From Streptomyces sp. CBMA29 (GTDB lineage: Bacteria > Actinomycetota > Actinomycetes > Streptomycetales > Streptomycetaceae): 64,000 bases of DNA. Position numbers and translations under genes: made by a program. Where the stretch lies: the NCBI RefSeq assembly GCF_014596445.1, contig NZ_MECL01000057.1, positions 62,001-126,000 on the forward strand, given 5' to 3'. The notes beneath the pieces are model-generated. The model ran no database searches. It was not told where the DNA came from and saw nothing but the letters and a program-made list of their open reading frames with translations. Of this stretch, positions 48,519-60,587 are shown one piece after another; position 1 is the first letter of the stretch, and every line of letters starts with the position of its first letter.

Positions 48519-49652
48519 CTAGCGCCCGTTGAAGGCGTCCTTCAGACGGGAGAAGAGGCCCTGCTGGCCCGGCGCGAACTGCCCCAGGGGCCGTTCCTCG
48601 CCGCGCAGGACGGCGAGCTGCCGAAGCAGATTCTCCTGCTCGGCGTCGAGCTTGCTGGGGGTGAGGACTTCGACGTGCACGACGAGGTCGCCGCGCCCGC
48701 CGCCGCGCAGGTGCGTGACACCGCGCTGGTGGAGCGGGATGGACTGGCCGGACTGCGTACCGGGCCTGATGTCGATCTCCTCCAGGCCGTCCAGCGTCTC
48801 CAGCGGGCACTTGGTGCCGAGGGACGCGGCCGTCATCGGGATGGTGACCGTGCAGTGCAGGTCGTCGCCGCGCCGCTGGAAGACGGCGTGCGGGACCTCA
48901 CGGATCTCGACGTAGAGGTCACCGGCGGGGCCGCCGCCGGGGCCGACCTCGCCCTCGCCAGCGAGCTGGATACGTGTGCCGTTGTCGACGCCCGCGGGGA
49001 TCTTGACGGTGAGCGTACGGCGGGAGCGGACGCGGCCGTCGCCCGCGCACTCGGGGCAGGGGGTGGGCACCACGGTGCCGAAGCCCTGGCACTGCGGGCA
49101 GGGCCTGGACGTCATGACCTGGCCGAGGAAGGACCGGGTGACCTGGGAGACCTCGCCACGGCCACGGCACATGTCGCAGGTCTGCGCGGCGGTGCCGGGC
49201 GCGGCCCCCTCGCCGTTGCAGGTGCCGCAGGTCACGGCGGTGTCCACCTGGATGTCCTTGGTCGTGCCGAACGCGGCCTCGTCCAGCTCGATCTCCAGCC
49301 GGATCATCGCGTCCTGGCCGCGCCGGGTGCGCGAGCGCGGCCCGCGCTGCTGCGACTGCCCGAAGAAGGCGTCCATGATGTCGCTGAAGTTGCCGAAGCC
49401 CGCGCCGAAACCGCCCGCGCCGCCTCCGCCACCGGCGGCCAGCGGATCGCCGCCGAGGTCGTAGACCTGCTTCTTCTGCGGGTCGGAGAGCACCTCGTAG
49501 GCGGCGTTGATCTCCTTGAACCGCTCCTGCGTCTTGGGGTCAGGATTGACGTCCGGGTGCAGCTCGCGGGCGAGCCGGCGGAACGCCTTCTTGATCTCGT
49601 CCGGGCCTGCGTCGCGGCGCACGCCGAGAACGGCGTAGTAGTCCGTGGCCAC
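48519..49652 (-). CDS. dnaJ: Chaperone DnaJ (type I, second copy of Streptomyces, hrcA-linked)
   Basis: A 377-residue full-length DnaJ: J domain with HPD at residues 32-34, a Gly/Phe-rich linker, four zinc-finger repeats (CGTCNGEG, CDMCRGRG, CPQCQGFG, CPECAGDG) and the C-terminal substrate domain. It delivers unfolded proteins to DnaK. Its start immediately follows the hrcA stop, so the two form a heat-shock operon under CIRCE/HrcA control. Confidence 0.97.
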   Translation of the reverse strand: MATDYYAVLGVRRDAGPDEIKKAFRRLARELHPDVNPDPKTQERFKEINAAYEVLSDPQKKQVYDLGGDPLAAGGGGGAGGFGAGFGNFSDIMDAFFGQSQQRGPRSRTRRGQDAMIRLEIELDEAAFGTTKDIQVDTAVTCGTCNGEGAAPGTAAQTCDMCRGRGEVSQVTRSFLGQVMTSRPCPQCQGFGTVVPTPCPECAGDGRVRSRRTLTVKIPAGVDNGTRIQLAGEGEVGPGGGPAGDLYVEIREVPHAVFQRRGDDLHCTVTIPMTAASLGTKCPLETLDGLEEIDIRPGTQSGQSIPLHQRGVTHLRGGGRGDLVVHVEVLTPSKLDAEQENLLRQLAVLRGEERPLGQFAPGQQGLFSRLKDAFNGR

Positions 49653-50672
49653 TTACGACTCCGCCAGGATCTGTCCGACGTAACGTGCCACTGCGCGTAC
49701 CGCTCCCATCGTTCCGGGGTAGTCCATGCGGGTCGGTCCGACCACGCCGAGTTTGGCGACTGCCTCGTCGCCCGAACCGTAGCCGACCGTCACCACCGAA
49801 GTGGAATTGAGCCCCTCGTGAAAATTCTCGTGACCGATCCGTACGGTCGTCATGCCGGAGTCCTTGGCCTCGCCGAGCAGCTTGAGGAGGACCATCTGCT
49901 CCTCCAGGGCTTCGAGCACCGGCCGGATCGTCAGCGGGAAGTCGTGGTTGAACCGGGTGAGATTCGCCGCGCCGCCGAGCATGATCCGCTCCTCGGTCTC
50001 CTCGACGAGCGTTTCGAGGAGCGTGGCGAGCACGGCGGTGACCGCCGGGCGGTCGTCCGGGTCGAAGCCGTCCGACAGGTCCTGGACCAGGGGGGGCACG
50101 TCAGCGAAGCGGCGGCCCACGACCCGGCTGTTGAGCCGGGCGCGCAGGTCGCCGAGCACGGTCTCGCCGATCGGCGCGGAGCAGTCGATGAGCCGCTGTT
50201 CGACGCGGCCGGTGTCGGTGATCAGCACGAGCATCACCCGGGCGGGCGCGAGCGGCAGCAGTTCCACGTGCCGGACCGACGAGCGGGTCAGCGACGGGTA
50301 CTGCACGACGGCCACCTGCCGGGTGAGCTGCGCGAGCAGCCGTACCGTACGGCCGACCACGTCGTCGAGGTCGACCGCGCCGTCCAGGAAGTTCTGGATC
50401 GCGCGGCGCTCGGCCGACGACAGCGGTTTGACGCCCGCGAGCTTGTCGACGAAGAGCCGGTAGCCCTTGTCGGTGGGGATGCGGCCAGCGCTGGTGTGCG
50501 GCTGGGCGATGTACCCCTCGTCCTCCAGGACCGCCATGTCGTTGCGTACGGTGGCGGGCGAGACGCCCAGCCGGTGCCGTTCGGTGAGCGCCTTGGAGCC
50601 GACCGGCTCCTCGGTCCCGACATAGTCCTGGACGATGGCACGCAGCACTTCGAGCCTGCGTTCGCTCAGCAT
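49653..50672 (-). CDS. hrcA: Heat-inducible transcriptional repressor HrcA
   Basis: A 339-residue HrcA. The N-terminal winged helix reads [26 protein letters not shown], and the central [30 protein letters not shown] is the family signature. It represses the groE and hrcA-dnaJ promoters at CIRCE sites; a CIRCE lies 58 bp upstream of this start. Start ATG 50672. Confidence 0.97.
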   Translation of the reverse strand: MLSERRLEVLRAIVQDYVGTEEPVGSKALTERHRLGVSPATVRNDMAVLEDEGYIAQPHTSAGRIPTDKGYRLFVDKLAGVKPLSSAERRAIQNFLDGAVDLDDVVGRTVRLLAQLTRQVAVVQYPSLTRSSVRHVELLPLAPARVMLVLITDTGRVEQRLIDCSAPIGETVLGDLRARLNSRVVGRRFADVPPLVQDLSDGFDPDDRPAVTAVLATLLETLVEETEERIMLGGAANLTRFNHDFPLTIRPVLEALEEQMVLLKLLGEAKDSGMTTVRIGHENFHEGLNSTSVVTVGYGSGDEAVAKLGVVGPTRMDYPGTMGAVRAVARYVGQILAES

Positions 50673-50729
50673 CGCGCACCTCCAGCCGTATGGCCTCGTC
50701 CGTCTACCGGTCCTTGAAACCGCCCTGGC

Positions 50730-50756
50730 CTGGCACTCCTGCGTTTCGAGTGCCAG
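50730..50756. promoter_or_regulatory. CIRCE operator upstream of hrcA
   Basis: CTGGCACTC and GAGTGCCAG form perfect 9-bp arms with a 9-nt spacer, the CIRCE architecture (consensus TTAGCACTC-N9-GAGTGCTAA) with two compensated changes per arm. It lies 58 bp before hrcA, so HrcA autoregulates the hrcA-dnaJ operon. Confidence 0.92.
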
Positions 50757-50922
50757 CCGCCCCGGAGCAAGTGTACGGCGAGGTAGCGAGGGCGAGGCAA
50801 GGGCACCGTACGGGTGGGCGAAGTGTGGCGGGATGGGCGGCGGTCCGGGGTGACAGGGCGGCGCGGGAGGAGGCGGCGGGGACGACGGGCGGCGCGGGCG
50901 CGGCGGCGATAGCGTCGGTCAC

Positions 50923-51675
50923 GTGAGATCTGCGGAACCGGCGGAGCCGGCGGAGGGCACGGGGTGGGAGCAGTTGGCTCCCGGTGTCGCGCGGCGGCGG
51001 CTGCCGCATCTGGATGTGACCATCGGACTGGTGGTCGGCGACGACGGTGTGCTGCTGGTCGACACCGGCTCCACGCTGCGGGAGGGCGCCGAACTGCGGG
51101 CCCAGGTCGAGGCGCTGACCGGCCGGACCGTGACCCATGTCGCGCTCACCCACGGCCATTTCGACCACGTCTTCGGCACGGCGGCCTTCCCCGGCGCCGA
51201 GGTGTACGGGCAGACGTCGCTGACCGCGCTGCTGCGGCGCGAGCGGGAGGCGCTGCGCGAGTCGGCGGTCGCTTTCGGCACCGACCCGGCGGAGGCGGCG
51301 CGGGCCGCCGAGGCCCTGGTGCTGCCCGGCCACCAGGTCAGCGGTGAGTACGCCCTGGACCTGGGCCGCGACCGTCCGGTGCTGCTGGTCCACCCCGGCC
51401 CGGGGCACACCCGCAACGACCTGGTGGTGGTCGTGCCGGGCGCCACCCCGAGCGATCCCGCGGTGGTCTTCTGCGGCGACCTGGTCGAGGAGTCGGGCGA
51501 GCCGCAGGCCGACGACGACGCGGCGCCCGACCGCTGGCCCGGCACCCTGGACGCGCTGCTCGCCCTCGGCGGCGAGACCGCCCGCTACGTGCCCGGTCAC
51601 GGCGCGGTGGTCGACGCCCGCTTCGTACGGGCCCAGCGCGACGCGCTGGCGGCCCGCTTCGGGTCCGTCGCGTAG
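50923..51675 (+). CDS. Metallo-beta-lactamase-fold hydrolase
   Basis: A 250-residue cytosolic protein. VALTHGHFDHVFGT holds the HxHxDH-type metal motif (HGHFDH), PGHTRNDLVV carries the next histidine, and VPGHGAVV the last. This is the glyoxalase II-like class; the substrate is unknown. The start is GTG 50923. It is divergent from hrcA and 23 bp before the DUF3097 gene on the same strand. Confidence 0.9.
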   Translation: MRSAEPAEPAEGTGWEQLAPGVARRRLPHLDVTIGLVVGDDGVLLVDTGSTLREGAELRAQVEALTGRTVTHVALTHGHFDHVFGTAAFPGAEVYGQTSLTALLRREREALRESAVAFGTDPAEAARAAEALVLPGHQVSGEYALDLGRDRPVLLVHPGPGHTRNDLVVVVPGATPSDPAVVFCGDLVEESGEPQADDDAAPDRWPGTLDALLALGGETARYVPGHGAVVDARFVRAQRDALAARFGSVA

Positions 51676-51698
51676 CCGCCCTGGCTACGATCTCCCTC

Positions 51699-52523
51699 AT
51701 GCGCAGCAGGAGTTACGACGACCCAAATCTCACTCCGCCATGGAAGCGGAGTACGCCCGCGCCCGAGGTGGCCGCCGAGCGGGATCTGGTGGTGGAGGAG
51801 GTCGGCACCGGTTTCTGCGGGGCCGTGGTGCGGGTGGAGAAGACCGCCGAGGGGCTGACGGTCACTCTGGAGGACCGCTTCGGCAAACATCGTGTCTTCC
51901 CGATGGAGCCGCGCGGCTTCCTCATCGACGGCAAGCAGGTCACCCTGGTGCGCCCGCAGGCGCCGGGCCCGCGCGGCCCGCTGCTGTCCGCCTCCGGCTC
52001 GATCGCGGTCACCGACGCCAAGGCGCGGGTGGCGCGGGCGGGGCGGATCTACGTGGAGGGCAAGCACGACGCGGAACTGGTCGAGCGGGTCTGGGGGCAC
52101 GACCTGCGCGTCGAGGGCGTCGTGGTCGAGTACCTGGAGGGGGTGGACGACCTCCCGGCCATCGTCGACTCCTTCTCACCGGGTCCCGACGCCCGCCTGG
52201 GCGTCCTGGTCGACCACCTGGTGCCGGGCTCCAAGGAGTCCCGTATCGCGGCGGCGGTCACCGGGGCGAACGTCCTGATCGTCGGCCACCCCTATATCGA
52301 CGTGTGGGAGGCCGTGAAGCCGGCCTCCGTCGGCATCCGGGAGTGGCCGCGCGTCCCGCGCGGCGAGGACTGGAAGACCGGGATCTGCCGCAGCCTCGGC
52401 TGGAACATGACCACGGGTGAGGCGTGGCAGCGGATCCTGGCGTCGGTCCACACGTACAAGGACCTCCAGCCGGAATTGCTGGGCAGGGTCGAGGAGCTGA
52501 TCGACTTCGTGACAGCGCCGTAA
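51699..52523 (+). CDS. DUF3097 protein with TOPRIM-like domain
   Basis: A 274-residue actinobacterial conserved protein. IYVEGKHDAELVERVWG followed by EYLEGVDDLP and LGVLVDHLVPGSKE has the E...DxD arrangement of a TOPRIM fold (around residues 115-195). The N-terminus (MRSRSYDDPNLTPPWKR) is conserved in the family. It often lies beside hemW, as here. No activity is established; nucleic-acid cleavage or processing would be an inference. Confidence 0.88.
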   Translation: MRSRSYDDPNLTPPWKRSTPAPEVAAERDLVVEEVGTGFCGAVVRVEKTAEGLTVTLEDRFGKHRVFPMEPRGFLIDGKQVTLVRPQAPGPRGPLLSASGSIAVTDAKARVARAGRIYVEGKHDAELVERVWGHDLRVEGVVVEYLEGVDDLPAIVDSFSPGPDARLGVLVDHLVPGSKESRIAAAVTGANVLIVGHPYIDVWEAVKPASVGIREWPRVPRGEDWKTGICRSLGWNMTTGEAWQRILASVHTYKDLQPELLGRVEELIDFVTAP

Positions 52524-52553
52524 AACTTCGTGACGGCGCCGTATAAGGAGTCT

Positions 52554-53786
52554 CTAGTCCACCAGGTCCCGTACGACGGCGTCGGCCAGCAGCCGGCCGC
52601 GCAGGGTGAGGACGGCGCGGCCGTCCGCGTAAGGACCGGCCTCCAGGAGGCCGTCCGTTACCGCGCGGGCGGCGGCGCGGGCGCCCTCCTCGGCGAGGAG
52701 GTCGAGGGGGCAGCCGTCGGCGAGGCGCAGTTCCAGCAGGACGCGCTCGACGCGGCGGTCCTGCGCGGTGAGGATCTCCCGTCCCGCGCCGGGTGAGCGT
52801 CCTTCGCCGAGGGCCTGCGCGTAGGCGCCGGGGTGCTTGACGTTCCACCAGCGCACCCCGCCGACGTGGCTGTGGGCGCCGGGCCCCGCGCCCCACCAGT
52901 CGGCGCCGGTCCAGTACAGCTCGTTGTGGGTGCAGCGCCCGGCGGGGGTGGTGGCCCAGTTGGAAACCTCGTACCAGCTGAAGCCCGCGGCGGCCAGCCG
53001 CTCGTCCGCGATGAGGTAGCGGTCGGCGTGCACGTCGTCGTCGGTCATGGGCACCTCGCCGCGCCGGATCCGCCGGGCGAGCCCCGTGCCCTCCTCGACG
53101 ATCAGCGCGTACGCGGACACGTGGTCGGGACCCGCGGCGACGGCGGCGTCCAGGGAGGCGCGCCAGTCGTCGTCGGACTCCCCCGGCGTGCCGTAGATCA
53201 GGTCGAGGTTGACGTGCTCGAATCCGGCGGCGCGCGCCTCGGCGACGCATGCCTCGGGCCGCCCGGGGGTATGGGTGCGGTCCAGCACCTTCAGTACGTG
53301 CTGCCGCGCGCTCTGCATCCCGAACGACACCCGGTTGAAGCCGCCCGCGCGCAGTTCCGCGAGGTAGCCGGGGTCGACGGACTCCGGGTTGGCCTCCGTG
53401 GTGATCTCGGCGCCGTCGGCGAGGCCGAATTCGTCGCGGATCGCGGCCAGGGCGCCGACGAGGTCGGCGGCGGGCAGCAGCGTCGGGGTGCCGCCGCCGA
53501 CGAAGACCGTCTCGACCGGGCGCGGGTCGTCGCCCAGGACCTTCCTGGCCAGCCGGATCTCGTCGGTGAGCACGTCCGCGTAGTTCTCGCGGGAGGCGAG
53601 GGCGCCGCCCGAGCCGCGCAGCTCGGTGGCGGTGTAGGTGTTGAAGTCGCAGTAGCCGCAGCGCGTCGCGCAGTACGGCACGTGCAGGTAGAAACCGAGC
53701 GGCCGGTCCGCCGCCCCGTCGAGCGCGTGCGCGGGCAGCGTCCCGTCCGCGGGCACGGGCTCACCATCAGGCAGTACGGAAGGCAT
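52554..53786 (-). CDS. hemW: Radical SAM heme chaperone HemW
   Basis: A 410-residue radical SAM protein. C39, C43 and C46 in YCATRCGYCDF bind the 4Fe-4S cluster; the VFVGGGTPTLL strand and the C-terminal HemN-like domain (NELYWTGADWWGAGPGAHS) follow. The CxxxCxxC spacing with a following DF and the short length fit HemW rather than the coproporphyrinogen dehydrogenase HemN. Start ATG 53786; the frame stays open far upstream but that part is antisense to the phosphatase gene. Confidence 0.93.
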   Translation of the reverse strand: MPSVLPDGEPVPADGTLPAHALDGAADRPLGFYLHVPYCATRCGYCDFNTYTATELRGSGGALASRENYADVLTDEIRLARKVLGDDPRPVETVFVGGGTPTLLPAADLVGALAAIRDEFGLADGAEITTEANPESVDPGYLAELRAGGFNRVSFGMQSARQHVLKVLDRTHTPGRPEACVAEARAAGFEHVNLDLIYGTPGESDDDWRASLDAAVAAGPDHVSAYALIVEEGTGLARRIRRGEVPMTDDDVHADRYLIADERLAAAGFSWYEVSNWATTPAGRCTHNELYWTGADWWGAGPGAHSHVGGVRWWNVKHPGAYAQALGEGRSPGAGREILTAQDRRVERVLLELRLADGCPLDLLAEEGARAAARAVTDGLLEAGPYADGRAVLTLRGRLLADAVVRDLVD

Positions 53787-53863
53787 CTGTCCAGTATCCG
53801 GTACGCGCGAGGTGCCTGAATCCGTACGGTCCCGGCACCGCTCGGGTCCCGGGTCCGGTGCGG

Positions 53864-55861
53864 TCACACGGCCTGGAGGACCAGCAGCGCCAGGTCGTCG
53901 GCGGGCGGCGCGTCGTCGTACTCGTGGACCGCGCGCCTGATGCGTTCCGCGACGGCGACGGCGTTCAGCCCGACGCAGCCGCCGAGCGCCGCCGCCAGAC
54001 CGTCGTCGTCGTCGAACTGCCGGTGGCCGCGGCGGCGTTCGGTGACGCCGTCGGTGACGCACAGCAGCGTCTCGCCGGGCGTGAGGTCGAAGGACTCGCA
54101 GTCGTACCGCGTGTCGTCGCCGATGCCGAGCAGCATCTGCGGGCGCGCGGCCTCGCGCACCCGCCCGTCCGGGGTGAGGACCAACGGCAGCGGGTGACCG
54201 GCCGAGGCGAGCGTGCAGCGGGCGCCGCGGCCTGTGGCGTACGGCACGATCTCGCCGTAGAGCAGCGACAGGAAGCGGGCCTGGCCGCCCTCCCAGTCGC
54301 CGGTCTCGCCGATCAGGGCGGTGGCGGCCTCGTCGGCGAGCGCCTTGTTGAGCCGGTCGAGGACGTCGGGGACGCCGTAGCCCTCGCGGGCCAGCAGCCG
54401 CAGGACCGGGCGGGCGATGCCGGTCAGCGAGGCGGCCTCGGGGCCGTTGCCGCAGACGTCGCCGAGGGCGAAGCACCAGCGGCCGTCGCCCGCGGGGAAC
54501 AGGTCGTAGAAGTCGCCGCCGACCCAGTCGCCCGCGGTCGGCTCGTACACCACGGCGTGGTCGACGCCGGGGATACGGCCCGCGGCGGGCGGCAGCAGGC
54601 CGCGTTGCAGAACGGTGCTGATCATCGCCTGGCGGGCGTACTGCCGCGCGGTGTCCACGGCGAGCGCGACCCGGCGCCCGAAGTCCTCGACCAGGCCGAC
54701 CACCTCGCCCGGCAGACCGAGCAGGCCGGTGCGGCCGAGCAGCAGCGTGCCGTGCCAGCGCCCGGCGGCGACCAGCGGTACGGCCAGCGCGCCGCCGTGC
54801 TCCCACCTGTCGTCGGTGGCCGGCCACGGCCACGGCATGGCGCCGCCGAGGCGGGTGCCTGAGCGCAGGCCCGGCGGGGGCGGGGACTTCTCCAGTACGG
54901 CGCGCAGGCCGTCGATACGGTGCTCCGCGCCGTGCCAGACGCTGGACAGCCGTGGCCGCCCGCCGGTCCCGTAGAGCCAGACCGCGCACCAGTCCGCGAG
55001 CCGCGGCACGAGGAGCTGGGTCGCCAGCACGGCCACGTTGTCCTCGTCGAGCTGGCCCGCGAGCAGGTCGGACGCCTCGGCGAGAAAGGACAGGGAGCCG
55101 CGGTTGATCCAGTCGGAGTCCGCTTTTCGGGCGGAGCCGGCAGGCGCGGGCGCGAGGATCGCGGCGGCCCGCAGGTCGCGCCGGAGCGGCTCCTCGCGCC
55201 CTTCGCTCCCGGCGGGCGGGGGCGGCTCCTCACCCCCGGCGGGCGGGGGCGGGCCGGTGAGGTCGAGGCGGTACCAGACGGTCTTGCGGTCGCGGCGGTA
55301 GCTGATGCCCCAGGCGTCGGACAGGGCGGCGACGAGTTGCAGGCCGCGACCGCCTTCCCTGTGGTCACCGGGGTCCGGCCGGTCGTCGCCGCGCAGCACC
55401 CGTGCCGGGTACTGGTCGGACACCTCGATCACCAGGCCGGGCTCGCGCGACCCGCTGTCCCCGAACGCCTCCGCCGCCGCCTCCGCTCTCGTTTCCGCTC
55501 TCGTTTCCAGCCGGCACAGGACGTCCACGGTGGTGCCCGCGTGGATCACCGCGTTGGTCACCAGCTCGCTGACCAGCAAGATCGCGTCGTCCACGACCTG
55601 TTCGGCGAACGCGGCGGCCTCCGGCAGGCCCTGGCTCGTCCAGTCGGCGAGCGCGGCCCGCAGGAAGCGCCGGGCGGCGCCCGCCGCGAGCTGGTTGCCG
55701 GGCAGCGTGGTGCCGACGGCGGTGCTGGTGCTGATACCGGTGCCGGTGCTGGTACCAGTGCCGGTGCTGGTACCAGTGCTCGTACCGATATCGGCGCCGG
55801 TACGGGTGCTGGCGGTACGGGTGCCGGTGCCCTCGCGGGGGCGTGGCGGGTCGAGCCTCAC
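53864..55861 (-). CDS. HATPase-GAF-SpoIIE multi-domain phosphatase
   Basis: A 665-residue signalling protein. After a low-complexity Thr/Gly/Ser tail (residues ~10-45) comes an RsbW-like HATPase domain (ELVTNAVIHAG, EVSDQ, GRGLQLV; residues ~55-185). A GAF-like domain (~235-430) and a PP2C/SpoIIE phosphatase domain with GGDFYDLFPAGDGRW and GDVCGNGPEAA (~450-665) follow. It combines kinase-like and phosphatase modules of partner-switching. GTG 55861 has GGGAG upstream; it is preferred to the frame start at 55897. Targets are unknown. Confidence 0.92.
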   Translation of the reverse strand: MRLDPPRPREGTGTRTASTRTGADIGTSTGTSTGTGTSTGTGISTSTAVGTTLPGNQLAAGAARRFLRAALADWTSQGLPEAAAFAEQVVDDAILLVSELVTNAVIHAGTTVDVLCRLETRAETRAEAAAEAFGDSGSREPGLVIEVSDQYPARVLRGDDRPDPGDHREGGRGLQLVAALSDAWGISYRRDRKTVWYRLDLTGPPPPAGGEEPPPPAGSEGREEPLRRDLRAAAILAPAPAGSARKADSDWINRGSLSFLAEASDLLAGQLDEDNVAVLATQLLVPRLADWCAVWLYGTGGRPRLSSVWHGAEHRIDGLRAVLEKSPPPPGLRSGTRLGGAMPWPWPATDDRWEHGGALAVPLVAAGRWHGTLLLGRTGLLGLPGEVVGLVEDFGRRVALAVDTARQYARQAMISTVLQRGLLPPAAGRIPGVDHAVVYEPTAGDWVGGDFYDLFPAGDGRWCFALGDVCGNGPEAASLTGIARPVLRLLAREGYGVPDVLDRLNKALADEAATALIGETGDWEGGQARFLSLLYGEIVPYATGRGARCTLASAGHPLPLVLTPDGRVREAARPQMLLGIGDDTRYDCESFDLTPGETLLCVTDGVTERRRGHRQFDDDDGLAAALGGCVGLNAVAVAERIRRAVHEYDDAPPADDLALLVLQAV

Positions 55862-56023
55862 AGGCGGCTCCCGGGGATGCGGCGACAACGCACACACCGT
55901 GACACACGGAACCCGTCCGAACGCGCCGCGTGACCCCCGGGATCCCCCGAACCGGTCCCCGCCCCGCCAACTGCGCGCGCGGCGCGCCCGCGAGGGGTAC
56001 CCTGCGCGCCGCCCGTGGCGGGC

Positions 56024-57907
<1,884 letters not shown>

Positions 57908-58036
57908 GACAACCTCCGGGCCCGCGCCTGTGTTCTTAACTCACCAGTAACCTACGTCGGATCAGGGTAGAGGGCCGACGCCCGGCGCGTAAGAGGGGAA
58001 GGCCCGCCGATTGCCCCGGATGCCCCGTTTACCTCA

Positions 58037-59908
58037 CTACTTCTTGGCCTTCGACTCGCCCTCGGAGTCGGTCGACAGGACGGCGATGAACGCCTCCTGC
58101 GGCACCTCCACGTTGCCGACCATCTTCATCCGCTTCTTGCCTTCCTTCTGCTTCTCCAGCAGCTTGCGCTTGCGCGAGATGTCACCGCCGTAGCACTTGG
58201 CCAGCACGTCCTTGCGGATGGCGCGGACGGTCTCGCGGGCGATCACGCGGGCGCCGATGGCGGCCTGGATCGGCACCTCGAAGTTCTGCCGCGGGATCAG
58301 CTCGCGCAGCTTGGCCACCAGCCGGACGCCGTACGCGTACGCCTTGTCCTTGTGGGTGATCGCGGAGAAGGCGTCCACCTTGTCGCCGTGCAGCAGGATG
58401 TCGACCTTGACCAGGTCGGCGCTCTGCTCGCCGGTGGGCTCGTAGTCGAGCGAGGCGTAGCCGCGGGTCTTGGACTTCAGGTTGTCGAAGAAGTCGAAGA
58501 CGATCTCGGCCAGCGGCAGGGTGTAACGGATCTCGACCCGGTCCTCGGAGAGGTAGTCCATGCCGAGTAGCGAACCGCGCCGGTTCTGGCACAGCTCCAT
58601 GATCGCGCCGATGAACTCGGTGGGCGCCAGCACCGTCGCCCTGACCACCGGCTCGTAGACCTCGGCGATCTTGCCCTCGGGGAACTCGCTGGGGTTGGTG
58701 ACCGTGAACTCGGTGCGGTCCTCCATGACGACGCGGTAGACCACGTTGGGCGCGGTCGCGATCAGGTCGAGGCCGAACTCGCGCTCCAGGCGCTCACGGA
58801 TCACGTCGAGGTGCAGCAGGCCGAGGAAGCCGACGCGGAAGCCGAAGCCGAGGGCGGCGGACGTCTCCGGCTCGTAGACCAGCGCCGCGTCGTTGAGCTG
58901 GAGCTTGTCCAGCGCCTCGCGCAGCTCGGGGTAGTCGGAGCCGTCCAGCGGGTAGAGGCCGGAGAACACCATGGGCTTGGGGTCCTTGTAGCCGCCCAGC
59001 GCCTCGGTCGCGCCGCGGTTCAAGGTGGTGATGGTGTCACCGACCTTGGACTGCCGTACGTCCTTCACACCCGTGATCAGATAGCCGACCTCGCCGACGC
59101 CGAGACCGTCGTGCGGCTTCATCTCGGGCGACGAGACGCCGATCTCCAGCAGCTCGTGGGTGGCGCCGGTGGACATCATCTTGATCCGCTCACGCTTGCC
59201 GAGCCGGCCGTCGATGACACGGACGTAGGTGACCACGCCCCGGTAGGAGTCGTAGACCGAGTCGAAGATCATCGCGCGGGCGGGCGCGTCGGCGACGCCG
59301 ACCGGCGGCGGCACGTCCTGGACCACCCGGTCGAGCAGCGCGTCCACGCCGACGCCGGTCTTCGCCGAGACCTTGAGCACATCGGACGGGTCGCAGCCGA
59401 TGAGGTTGGCCAGCTCCTCGGAGAACTTCTCCGGCTGGGCGGCCGGCAGGTCGATCTTGTTCAGCACGGGAACGATCGTCAGGTCGTTCTCCATCGCCAG
59501 GTAGAGGTTGGCGAGGGTCTGCGCCTCGATGCCCTGCGCCGCGTCGACCAGCAGGACCGTGCCCTCGCAGGCGGCCAGCGACCGCGAGACCTCGTAGGTG
59601 AAGTCGACGTGGCCCGGTGTGTCGATCATGTTCAGGATGTGCGTGCTGCCGGTGCCGTCGCCCGTGGTCGGCGCCCAGGGCAGCCGGACGGCCTGCGACT
59701 TGATCGTGATGCCCCGCTCGCGCTCGATGTCCATCCGGTCGAGGTACTGGGCGCGCATCTGGCGTGCGTCGACGACGCCGGTGAGCTGGAGCATCCGGTC
59801 GGCGAGGGTGGACTTGCCGTGGTCGATGTGCGCGATGATGCAGAAGTTGCGGATCAACGCCGGGTCGGTACGGCTCGGCTCCGGCACATGGGAAGGGGTC
59901 GCGGGCAC
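58037..59908 (-). CDS. lepA: Elongation factor 4 (LepA)
   Basis: A 623-residue translational GTPase. AHIDHGKS at residues 26-33 is the P-loop, then DTPGHVDF (G3) and NKIDLP (G4), EF-G-like domains and a LepA-specific C-terminal domain ending with a basic tail. It promotes back-translocation or initiation under stress. GTG 59908 gives the normal length; the frame is open to 60154. Divergent from rpsT, as is conserved in bacteria. Confidence 0.97.
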   Translation of the reverse strand: MPATPSHVPEPSRTDPALIRNFCIIAHIDHGKSTLADRMLQLTGVVDARQMRAQYLDRMDIERERGITIKSQAVRLPWAPTTGDGTGSTHILNMIDTPGHVDFTYEVSRSLAACEGTVLLVDAAQGIEAQTLANLYLAMENDLTIVPVLNKIDLPAAQPEKFSEELANLIGCDPSDVLKVSAKTGVGVDALLDRVVQDVPPPVGVADAPARAMIFDSVYDSYRGVVTYVRVIDGRLGKRERIKMMSTGATHELLEIGVSSPEMKPHDGLGVGEVGYLITGVKDVRQSKVGDTITTLNRGATEALGGYKDPKPMVFSGLYPLDGSDYPELREALDKLQLNDAALVYEPETSAALGFGFRVGFLGLLHLDVIRERLEREFGLDLIATAPNVVYRVVMEDRTEFTVTNPSEFPEGKIAEVYEPVVRATVLAPTEFIGAIMELCQNRRGSLLGMDYLSEDRVEIRYTLPLAEIVFDFFDNLKSKTRGYASLDYEPTGEQSADLVKVDILLHGDKVDAFSAITHKDKAYAYGVRLVAKLRELIPRQNFEVPIQAAIGARVIARETVRAIRKDVLAKCYGGDISRKRKLLEKQKEGKKRMKMVGNVEVPQEAFIAVLSTDSEGESKAKK

Positions 59909-60029
59909 GCAGGGTCCATTTTCTCGGGTCGGGCGGCGGGTCGGGCGGCAGGTAGGGCGGGCTGGTCGCTCGGGGCGAGCGGGGCTGGCGTAAGGGCTAT
60001 CGTCCCATGGTTGCGGGACCGGCACCGGT

Positions 60030-60059
60030 TTGGGCCGTCCTGTGAACGGCTGGTAGCCT
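60030..60059 (+). promoter_or_regulatory. Candidate rpsT promoter
   Basis: TTGGGC (60030-60035) and TAGCCT (60054-60059) with an 18-bp spacer resemble the Streptomyces principal sigma consensus. It lies about 125 nt before the rpsT start, which would leave a long leader. Confidence 0.4.
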
Positions 60060-60067
60060 GGAGCACT

Positions 60068-60157
60068 GTGCCTCGTGCCCTCTAACCCGAGGCACCTGCT
60101 CGTTTCAGTGCCCAGCAGTAAACCCGAGTAGCAAACCCCAAGCAGCAAACTCAAGCA
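60068..60157 (+). promoter_or_regulatory. Structured, repeat-containing rpsT leader
   Basis: GTGCCTCG and CGAGGCAC (60068-60095) form an 8-bp stem with a 12-nt loop. It is followed at 60114-60157 by three to four imperfect A-rich repeats of the type AGCAGCAAACYCAAG, before the ribosome-binding region. Leaders of ribosomal-protein genes are often autoregulatory; that role is inference. Confidence 0.4.
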
Positions 60158-60183
60158 TCAATCGAACCTGAGAAGGCTCTTTC

Positions 60184-60444
60184 GTGGCGAACATCAAGTC
60201 CCAGATCAAGCGGAACAAGACCAACGAGAAGGCGCGCCTGCGCAACAAGGCCGTCAAGTCCGAGCTGAAGACCGCGATCCGTCGCACCCGCGAGGCCGTG
60301 GCCGCCGGTGACGCCGAGAAGGCCACCGAGGCCGCTCGTCTCGCCGCCAAGAAGCTCGACAAGGCCGTCAGCAAGGGCGTCATCCACAAGAACCAGGCCG
60401 CCAACAAGAAGTCGGCGCTGGCTCAATCGGTCTCCGCTCTCTGA
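60184..60444 (+). CDS. rpsT: 30S ribosomal protein bS20
   Basis: An 86-residue basic helical protein. [26 protein letters not shown] and the C-terminal [16 protein letters not shown] are canonical for bS20, which binds 16S rRNA early in assembly. GTG 60184 follows GAGAAGG. Divergent from lepA, with a structured leader and a strong terminator. Confidence 0.98.
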   Translation: MANIKSQIKRNKTNEKARLRNKAVKSELKTAIRRTREAVAAGDAEKATEAARLAAKKLDKAVSKGVIHKNQAANKKSALAQSVSAL

Positions 60445-60587
60445 TCTCCGCTCTTTCGATTCATCGCGGGCAACCGGACCCAGCGGCCCCTCTACCGCCC
60501 GGACCCGCACTTCGCACCACCGCGGTCGCGCACGATCTGCGTTCGCCACGCGGGCGCGACCGCACCCAGTGAGAGCACTGACTTCGA

